A DNA stretch of 10,889 nt from Pelagophyceae sp. CCMP2097 (lineage: Eukaryota > Sar > Pelagophyceae), in assembly GCA_026770575.1 (NCBI GenBank), contig MU657740.1:19391-30279 (forward strand), read 5' to 3'. A program made the position numbers and the translations under genes. The notes beneath the pieces were generated by a model. It did not search any database and had not been told where the DNA came from. It saw nothing but the letters and a program-made list of their open reading frames with translations. Shown in pieces: positions 6,801 to 10,889 of the stretch; within the stretch, counting starts at the first letter, position 1; every line of letters begins with the position of its first letter.

Positions 6801-9453
6801 GCTCCGTGCTCGTCATCGCTGTCCGCCTGCAAGCTGTACGACACCTCGACGGCCCCGTCGTCTAGCAGCCGCCGGCGCCGCGCCGCGGCCTCGACGCCGT
6901 CGATCTTGACGGCGGCCGCGGCCACGCCGGCGACGTCGGCGACGGCGGCACCGAAGACAGGCGCGTTCGCAGCCGCGTCAGCTACCGACATGCTCGTCAC
7001 CTCGAAGCTGCCCGCGACGTAGACGAGCGTCGTCGGGGCCGACGTGGTCGGCCGCGCCGACGGCCGCGCCGACGGGGCCGCCGTCGTCGGCTCGACGGTC
7101 GGGGTAGTCGGCACTCCGGTCCGAGAGCGCGACGGCGCCGGCATCGACAGGTGAGTCGGCGAGGCGGTCGGCAATCCGGTCGGATTGGGCTCCGGCGCCG
7201 GCGTCGGCAGGAGAGTCGGCGAGGGGATCGGCAGTCGGGTCGGCGAGGGCGCCGGATGCGCCGTCGGCGAATTTGTCGGTTCGGCTGTCGGTTCGGCAGT
7301 CGGAACAGCTGTCGGCGAGGGAGTCGGTGAGGGCGCCGGAGGCGCCGTCGGCGCAGCTGTGGGCACGGGCGTGGGCGACAACGTCAGTGCGGCCGCGGGC
7401 GACAGGATCGGTCGAGTCGGCGATTGAGACGGCGGGGAAGTCGGTTGAGACGTTTGCGGCATCGTCGGAGATGGATTCGGCATGCGCGTCGGCATCGACG
7501 TCGGCGAATCCGCCGGCTCGGCCGTTGGAGGCATCGTCGGTTGGCTTGTCGGCGAACGACTCGGCGCGGGCGTCGGTGCGGGCGCCGGAAACAACGTCGG
7601 GGCGGGTTGTGGGTTTAGCGTCGGGCTCGCCGTCGGCGCGTCCGACGGCGCTGTGGTTGGCCCGGCGGCGGGCAGCGACGTCGGAAGCGCGACCGGCAGA
7701 TTCGTCGGCGCAGACGTCGGAGAGCATGACGGCGGAGACGCCGGAAGCGATTTCGGCGGAGCCGTCGGAAGCGCGAGCGGCAGAGCCGTCGGCATAAACG
7801 TCGGAGAGCTCAACGGCAGAGCTTTCGGGAGCGACGACGGCTCTGCCGTCGGGATCGACGATGGCAGAGCCGTCGGGATCGACGTCGGAGAGCTCGACGG
7901 CAGAGCCGTCGGAAGCGCTAGCGGCGAAACAGTCGGGATCGACGTCGGAGAGCTCGACGGCGGAGACGTCGGAAGCGATGACGGCCAAGCCGTCGGGAGC
8001 GACGACGGCAGAGCCGTCGGAAGCGCTAGCGGCAATGCCGTCGGGATCGACGTCGGAGAGCTCGACGGCAGAGACGTCGGGAGCGACGACGGCTCTGCCG
8101 TCGGAAGCGACGTCGGCAGAGCCGTCGGGATCGACGTTGGAGAGCTTGACGGCAGAGACGTCGGGAGCGACGACGGCAGAGCTGTCGGAAGCGCTAGCGG
8201 TAATGCCGTCGGGATCGACGTCGGAGAGCTCGACGGCAGAGACGTCGGGAGCGACGACGGCTCTGCCGTCGGAAGCGACGTCGGCAGAGCCGTCGGGATC
8301 GACGTTGGAGAGCTTGACGGCAGAGACGTCGGGAGCGACGACGGCAGAGCTGTCGGAAGCGCTAGCGGTAATGCCGTCGGGATCGACGTCGGAGAGCTCG
8401 ACGGCAGAGACGTCGGGAGCGACGACGGCTCTGCCGTCGGAAGCGACGTCGGCAGAGCCGTCGTGATCGACGTTGGAGAGCTTGACGGCAGAGACGTCGG
8501 GAGCTTGACGGCAGAGCCGTCGAAAGCGCTAGCGGTAATGCCGTCGGGATCGACGTCGGAGAGCTCGACGGTGAAGACGTCGGAAGCGATGACGGCAGAG
8601 CCGTCGGGCTCGACGACGGAGAGCCTAAGGGCACCGCCGTCGGCACTGGAGACGGCGGAGCCGTCGGGGTCGACGACGGAGAGCTCGACGGCAGAGCCGT
8701 CGGCACTGGAGACGGCGGAACCGTCGGGATCGACGTCGGAGAGCTCGACGGCAAAGCCGTCGGAAGCGCTGAGGGCACCGCAGTCGGGGTCGACGACGGA
8801 AGACTCGTGGGTAGCGCCGTGGGCACCAGAGATGGACTCAGGGACGGTGACGCCGTCGGTGGCGCCGTGGGCACCGAGGACGGAACAGGGGTCGGTGCTG
8901 GCGAGAGCGTCGGCGCGACCGTGGGAGCGAGGATGGTGACGACACTCACGCCGAGGTACTGCGACGGCGGGGTGCTGCTGCACTCGGCGAAGTTGGAATT
9001 GCCGATGCAGGGCCGCACGGTGATGGCGGCCGAGCAGGAGCAGATGGCGCTCCCGGAGGCGAACGCGTTGATCTCGATGCCGCTGCCGCATTTGCCGACG
9101 CTCCAGGATTTCCCGTCGCAGGTCCACGTCTCCGTCGCGCAGCTCGAAGACGTGCACGCCGCGAGTTTGGCGGTGATCTCCGGCCCGTACGTGGTGCACG
9201 TTGCGGTGCCGTAGGCCGCCTCGACGCTGATGGAGACGACCGTCATCCCCGAGATGGCCGCGGGGAGCGTCGTCGATTGCCACGTCTCAAACGTCGAACA
9301 CTCGTCCGGATTGTTTATCCCGGTCGTCAAATACTCCCTCCAGGCCGTGTCCGCCCGCGCCGGGCGCGCCAGGCAGGCCAGGCCCGCGAGCAGCTCCCAA
9401 GCGCAGCGCCGCCTCCCGTGGCAACTTGAACCGCCCTTTGAACCGCCCAGCAT
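83..9453 (-). CDS. REJ/GPS polycystin-1-like multi-pass surface protein, five exons
   Basis: Predicted join, in transcription order: 9453-6311, 6215-5992, 5915-5641, 5585-987 and 838-83, about 2998 codons. All splice phases agree (2, 1, 0, 0), provided two cancelling 1-nt indels in exon 1 are accepted. Seen in the sequence: a signal peptide, a Cys-rich head, Pro-Thr spacers, REJ-type strands such as LTIDSTQSTGSGGR, a GPS-like Cys/Trp motif, about seven hydrophobic segments and a basic tail. Known of the family: REJ plus GPS plus polycystin-1-type membrane segments occur in polycystin-1 and many protist surface proteins. Inferred role: extracellular adhesion or mechanosensing anchored in the plasma membrane. 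PLAT, TOP and pore regions are not found, so channel activity is not expected. The ATG at 9453 is chosen because a signal peptide follows at once. Many N-x-S/T sequons (for example NCT, NTT, NHS) lie in the REJ and GPS regions, as expected for an ectodomain. Confidence 0.8.
839..986 (-). other. Predicted intron 4 (GT-AG, 148 bp)
   Basis: Donor GTACGT at 986 and acceptor TCGTAAAG ending at 839 after a pyrimidine-rich CCTCTACTTT, phase 0. It joins LIDCAVVL to SFAVLFLGALLP, keeping TM5 a single hydrophobic helix. The intron has no stop in the exon 4 frame. Unspliced reading would run on to the window edge as an Arg/Ala/Pro-rich tail with no membrane segments. That is why splicing, not read-through, is preferred. 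Confidence 0.8.
987..5585 (-). CDS. Exon 4: REJ core, GPS-like motif, TM1-TM5, acidic loop
   Basis: Residues 1215-2747, 1533 codons without interruption. REJ core: VVAVISGSVVPPASDALV, SYDPDVEG and LDFAWACVEG (~1317-1370), then AYVFQVTVTASFGRTAV, NLVVAVGALVPYATYAFKL and LIAVAYDTLGGSALAAASV. An Ala/Ser/Asp stalk with RRRL clusters follows. The GPS-like motif is at 1996-2028: Cys1996, Trp1999, Trp2004, Cys2009, Cys2020, Cys2022. Hydrophobic segments are at ~2055-2074 (TM1), ~2150-2170 (TM2, after NHPCVNFFAAYSP), ~2222-2243 (TM3), ~2707-2727 (TM4) and ~2737-2758 (TM5, with LWASIWGKAKARLWLI). TM1-TM2 are joined by a short poly-Ala linker where polycystins carry PLAT. TM3-TM4 are separated by ~460 hydrophilic residues. 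Phase-0 GTACGT donor at 986. Confidence 0.88.
1861..2200 (-). repeat. Three 44-49 residue acidic repeats in the TM3-TM4 loop
   Basis: The motif VDD(A/T)GGS starts at 2183, 2051 and 1904, spaced 44 and 49 codons. Each copy is preceded by a Gly-rich (E/S)I(H/C)xV and the copies are joined by SVDxKFG and DDAS(V/I)GA. Related HLQIxF motifs border the block on both sides. The segment is rich in Asp, Gly and Ser with no basic clusters and lies in the predicted cytosol. I recognise no named domain; calcium binding is possible but unproven. Confidence 0.75.
5586..5640 (-). other. Predicted intron 3 (GT-AG, 55 bp)
   Basis: Donor GTATGT at 5640 and acceptor CACGATTAG ending at 5586, phase 0, joining ARVRND to APPNLIIIGG. 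Both flanking reading frames are strongly coding. The TAG of the acceptor is itself a stop in the exon 4 frame, so that frame opens exactly at the splice site. It is the shortest of the four introns. Confidence 0.88.
5641..5915 (-). CDS. Exon 3: REJ strands
   Basis: Residues 1123-1214. The order is LTIDSTQSTGSGGRALSYTW, a loop, SASLVVTPAELSEFARAG, then IRLELTNFLFGQATSVAF and AARVRND. The 'LTLDxSxStGxGGRxLxYxW' opening and 'LxVTNFLGxxAs' strand are hallmarks of REJ regions in protist and polycystin-type proteins (family knowledge). The exon ends in phase 0 at a GTATGT donor. Confidence 0.85.
5916..5991 (-). other. Predicted intron 2 (GT-AG, 76 bp)
   Basis: Donor GTAAAG at 5991 and acceptor GCAATAG ending at 5916, preceded by a pyrimidine-rich TTCCTTTACCC. 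It is phase 1: the last T of exon 2 joins GC of exon 3 to make Cys, giving ELGTC-LTIDSTQSTG. That continues the REJ pattern. An in-frame TGA occurs inside the intron. Confidence 0.85.
5992..6215 (-). CDS. Exon 2: start of the REJ region
   Basis: Residues 1049-1122 plus the first base of Cys1123. It encodes RLNAEVNDALALVPGSTVTV, then LGGVIKRACG and a Cys pair (CDCDEF), then PPSPNLVPTALLEGPKELGT. This is the stretch that precedes REJ strands in related protist surface proteins (from general family knowledge). The end is fixed by a GTAAAG donor at 5991. The frame continues past it as an unrelated Arg-rich reading, which supports a splice here. Confidence 0.75.
6216..6310 (-). other. Predicted intron 1 (GC-AG, 95 bp)
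   Basis: The frame carrying CFW must change to the frame carrying RLNAEVNDALALVPGS. The only acceptor after the in-frame TGA that gives a sensible join is GTGCAG ending at 6216, which leaves phase 2. No GT in the preceding stretch leaves phase 2. A GC donor (GCGCGT starting at 6310) does, and it restores the Trp codon as TG|G, giving CFW-SSGSRLNAEV. A less attractive option is a GT donor at ~6267 joined to an acceptor at GCCGAAG (phase 1). Confidence 0.5.
6311..9453 (-). CDS. Exon 1: signal peptide, Cys-rich head, Pro-Thr spacers, SEA-like module
   Basis: Residues 1-1048. Residues 1-34 are a signal peptide: basic RRR, hydrophobic core AWELLAGLACLA, and A-R-A before the predicted cut. Residues 35 to ~174 hold about ten cysteines, including CDGKSW, CSCS and VRPCIGNSN. 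From ~175 to ~810 the chain is Pro-Thr-Ser-Ala-Leu with a Pro about every fourth residue. A compact module (~811-900) follows, with GSFEVTSMSVADA, an RRRRLL patch and VEVSYSLQA. A second Pro-Thr spacer leads to RALGRVPAEP and then the pre-REJ segment FDDDTDQGGF and CFW. The reading frame changes twice: codons start at positions divisible by 3 before ~8505, are shifted by one from there to ~6820, then return. Each frame is clearly coding on its own side and low-complexity Arg-rich on the other. The spacer frame is set by PTxP continuity with the head domain. Confidence 0.75.
7020..8931 (-). repeat. Pro-Thr-Ser spacer coding repeat (about 12-bp underlying period)
   Basis: About 1.9 kb encode ~635 residues of alternating xxPT and xxPS tetrads, such as SSSPTSIPTALP and APTAAPTAPP. 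The 12-bp period comes from degenerate copies of GTCGG/GACGG blocks on the plus strand. Such spacers are probably extended, heavily O-glycosylated rods holding the head away from the cell (inference). Because the period is divisible by three and lacks stops, long spurious reading frames appear on both strands here. Confidence 0.9.
8023..8525 (-). repeat. Three tandem 168-bp (56-residue) repeat units, the outermost one base short
   Basis: The marker GCGCTAGCGG occurs at 8023, 8191, 8359 and 8526, giving spacings of 168, 168 and 167. The units are almost identical and each codes 56 residues built from LPTSLPSSSPTS, LPTAEPSS and ALPLALPTALPSS. The near identity points to recent amplification by unequal crossing-over or slippage. 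The single-base shortfall in the unit nearest the start of the gene is the site of the first frame break. A related marker at 7915 is spaced 108 bp, so the array is irregular toward 7900. Confidence 0.93.
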
Positions 9454-9624
9454 CACCGCGCGGCGCCGCCCGCCGCGGACGTGGGAAAGTCGAGCGCCGG
9501 GCGGCCCTGCGGACCCGCGGCGGGCCCGACGGACCCAGGGAAGCCACGCCGGATGCGACTTCCAGCGAGACCGGCGAGGCTTGTCCAGAAAAACCGGAAC
9601 GAATCGAGTCGTTGATGAACGCGT
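9454..9624 (-). other. GC-rich leader between heat-shock element and ATG
   Basis: Probably 5' untranslated leader or proximal promoter. It is open in the same frame as exon 1 and reads as an Arg/Pro/Ser-rich peptide back to an upstream ATG at 9672. That longer start would bury the signal peptide ~107 residues inside, so it is not preferred. No clear TATA box is seen on the minus strand. Confidence 0.4.
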
Positions 9625-9644
9625 GGAATTTTCTGGAACTTTCC
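9625..9644. promoter_or_regulatory. Perfect four-unit heat-shock element
   Basis: Four adjoining alternating pentamers, gGAAt tTTCt gGAAc tTTCc, match the nGAAn/nTTCn consensus at all twelve fixed bases. The site is 172-191 bases upstream of the ATG at 9453. Further GAA/TTC pairs lie at about 9668-9686 (cTTCatGAAg, TTTTCtagGAA). Known: trimeric heat-shock factors bind such arrays in eukaryotes. Inferred: it could drive stress-responsive transcription of the minus-strand gene. The element is symmetric, so it has no strand of its own. Confidence 0.6.
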
Positions 9645-9718
9645 ACGACCGCTTTTTCTGTCTTTTCTTCATGAAGTTTTCTAGGAATCGACGTGCCAAA
9701 CAAACCCTTGCATTTTAC

Positions 9719-9742
9719 GCAAATTCAATAGCAAATTCAATG
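9719..9742. repeat. 12-bp tandem duplication
   Basis: Two adjoining copies of GCAAATTCAAT plus one base (9719-9730 and 9731-9742; the final base differs, A versus G). It lies in the AT-rich stretch that begins near 9650, where GC content drops sharply from the coding region. Function unknown. Confidence 0.8.
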
Positions 9743-9808
9743 GCAGTTTACTCGCTCATGCCCGAGTTGGACAATGAGTGACCTGGTGCGCTCCATAGGG
9801 GCTCTTTC

Positions 9809-9873
9809 TACCACACCCGCAGGACGGGAGCCTCGGAGGAGCGGCCCAAGGCGCTGGTGAAGCGGGTGTGGTA
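9809..9873. repeat. 12-bp perfect inverted repeat beside a TATA-like sequence
   Basis: Arm TACCACACCCGC (9809-9820) and its exact reverse complement (9862-9873) are separated by 41 bases. The right arm runs into TATAAAA (about 9872-9878) on the plus strand. Only a very short frame follows the first ATG downstream on that strand (9937), so no protein-coding use is evident. It could be a structured RNA, a protein-binding site, or a remnant of a repeat element. Confidence 0.55.
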
Positions 9874-9879
9874 TAAAAT

Positions 9880-10045
9880 CGGACCACAGCGCGCGCTGCG
9901 TCCTCCCGACCATCGTCCAATAATCAGGTACCAACGATGGTTTATGGGCTATATTGAGGTCCGATGATTAGTAGTGTGGAAAAGAGGCTGGACACAAGCC
10001 TGCCATGGTAAAGCAGATTCCGCGTAATTTCCGAAACGTCGAACA
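9880..10045. other. Intergenic stretch with no feature recognised
   Basis: Mixed-composition DNA with several stops in every frame. I see no convincing coding frame, tRNA or other RNA gene. A 65-codon minus-strand frame (9934-9737) shows no recognisable motif and spans the inverted repeat, so it is not called. Confidence 0.5.
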
Positions 10046-10811
10046 AAATGCACGAGTAGGAATTCCTAAATGCACGAGTAAATAAAGAGCTTCAGCTCAA
10101 AGTGTTAACCTATCGAATTCATATCCTATCGTATCCATCGGACAAGATCAAACTTATTTCCTATCGAACTGGTCTGCATATTTTGGAGACGACGACGTTG
10201 TCTTATGGAGGGGTCGAGGATATCGGTCAGTTCTCGTCGGAATGAGGAGCTGAATGGCCATATCGCCGCGCCTTGGTCCCGCAGGGCCGGCCCTAACTTT
10301 GTTTTGCGTTGTGGCTACCCCTTGGGCAGCAGCGACGTGGCATCGGAAGGCGCGTGAGAAGCATGCGTTCGGGCCCTTGCGGGACCCGCCACACGCCGGC
10401 AACTGGCGGGAATTGCGCGCAGGCATCCGCAACCAATCCGGCAGCGCCCGGAACCGGCCGCGACAGCGCATCGCGGGTGGGTACGAACTCGAACACAAGT
10501 ACCCAAAACGCCGATTCCGCTAGAGTCGACGCACCATGCGGAAATCCGACGGACGTCTGCGCATGGGCTTGTTGACTGCGCACCATCGATCCCGGGACGG
10601 GAGTCGGCTGGGGTGCCTCGGGGTTGCCCTCGGGCAAAAGTAGTACCTAGGTACTACTTTGATTTGGCTCGCGAGTTTGAGAGTTGTACGAGGTCCGTAG
10701 AACGGAGAGATCACTGCAAGCTCCATATATCAACTGGCTTTTAAAGGGGTTTTATTTGATAGGGTATCATTCTCGATAGGGTGTCACTTTGAGCTGAGTA
10801 AATGTGCATTT
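10046..10811. mobile_element. Candidate non-autonomous DNA element with imperfect terminal inverted repeats
   Basis: CAGCTCAAAGTG (10093-10104) has an exact inverted copy at 10785-10796. Similarity continues inward over about 35-40 bases on each side, through two CCTATC blocks (10109 and 10125 on the left; inverted at about 10758 and 10775 on the right), and outward to AAATGCAC (10068-10075, inverted at 10804-10811). On the left, AAATGCACGAGTA is directly repeated at 10046-10058 and 10068-10080, flanking the palindrome TAGGAATTCCTA. The ends are AT-rich and the core (about 10190-10640) is GC-rich. No transposase is visible: the frames of ~90-115 codons inside carry no motif I know. No clear target-site duplication was found. 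Confidence 0.5.
10637..10660. repeat. Perfect 24-bp palindrome
   Basis: The half-site AAAGTAGTACCT is followed directly by its exact reverse complement with no spacer. It sits near the right edge of the GC-rich core of the candidate element and just after GCCCTCGGGC, itself a small inverted repeat. Possible uses are a dimeric protein-binding site, cruciform or hairpin, or an internal junction of an inverted duplication. Confidence 0.9.
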
Positions 10812-10851
10812 CTACTTGCCCCAGCCACAATTATTGATGATCGAGCATTAG

Positions 10852-10889
10852 AGAGCTTCAGCGGTGTTTTCGCACGCGGTGTTTTCGAG
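10852..10889. repeat. Short tandem repeat at window end and a distant direct copy
   Basis: GCGGTGTTTTCG occurs at 10861-10872 and 10876-10887, a 15-bp period that may continue beyond the window. It is preceded by AGAGCTTCAGC (10852-10862), which is also found at 10086-10096 in the same orientation in the left arm of the candidate element. Confidence 0.75.

Noticed and set aside
6820..8510. The whole Pro-Thr region as an intron
   Set aside because: It would cancel the frame breaks, but the spacer joins smoothly to the head and SEA-like module in coding style, and no good GT-AG pair with matching phase was seen at its edges.
8023..8535. Regular array resembling a CRISPR
   Set aside because: Units are 168 bp and contiguous, with no short repeat plus unique spacers, and they are in-frame protein repeats of a eukaryotic gene.
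7482..8939. 485-codon plus-strand frame rich in VGIDVGELDG
   Set aside because: It is the complement of the Pro-Thr repeat. A 12-bp stop-free repeat leaves several frames open, and there is no start context or domain.
9453..9672. Longer N-terminus from the in-frame ATG at 9672
   Set aside because: It would place the signal peptide internally behind a highly basic stretch and put the heat-shock element inside the coding region.
9781..9900. tRNA or other structured RNA gene around the 12-bp inverted repeat
   Set aside because: No cloverleaf, A-box or B-box arrangement could be drawn; only the two arms pair.
10154..10637. Overlapping frames of ~90-115 codons on both strands
   Set aside because: No recognisable motif; they overlap each other on opposite strands in a GC-rich core between inverted repeats. 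They are not supported as genes.

Overview
The window looks like nuclear DNA of a GC-rich eukaryotic alga. The best guess is a stramenopile of the pelagophyte type (Aureococcus-like). This is inferred from the very GC-rich coding sequence, small GT-AG introns, Pro-Thr 'xxPT' spacers, recurrent RRRL motifs and a REJ/GPS membrane-protein layout. No species was confirmed by a search.

One gene fills about 86% of the window on the minus strand (ATG at 9453, TGA at 85-83). It is split into five exons. The two largest reading frames are easily missed: exon 4 (5585-987) lies in a frame with no stop between 5585 and the window edge, and the last exon is read after a 148-bp intron. Joined, the exons give about 2998 codons. 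In order the product has a signal peptide (1-34), a cysteine-rich domain (35 to ~174), a very long Pro-Thr-Ser spacer (~175-810) with a 168-bp tandem repeat, a small SEA-like module (~811-900), a second Pro-Thr spacer, a large REJ-type region (~990-1590), a Ser/Ala/RRRL stalk, a degenerate GPS motif (1996-2028), and about seven membrane segments arranged like the first part of polycystin-1. A long acidic, repeat-bearing cytosolic loop separates the third and fourth segments. The PLAT domain and the pore-forming part of polycystins are absent. I read it as a large cell-surface adhesion or sensing protein, not a channel.

The coding frame is broken twice inside exon 1: a 1-nt loss near 8502-8507 within the tandem repeats and a 1-nt gain near 6810-6830. 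The two cancel, so everything downstream is back in frame. Assembly error, allelic variation and decay are all possible.

Upstream (9454-10889) I find no convincing gene. A perfect four-unit heat-shock element (9625-9644) lies about 170 bp before the chosen ATG. Then follow a 12-bp inverted repeat beside a TATA-like sequence (9809-9879) and a ~770-bp segment (about 10046-10811) bounded by imperfect inverted repeats and containing a perfect 24-bp palindrome. That segment looks like a non-autonomous mobile element. The last 30 bases hold a short tandem repeat.
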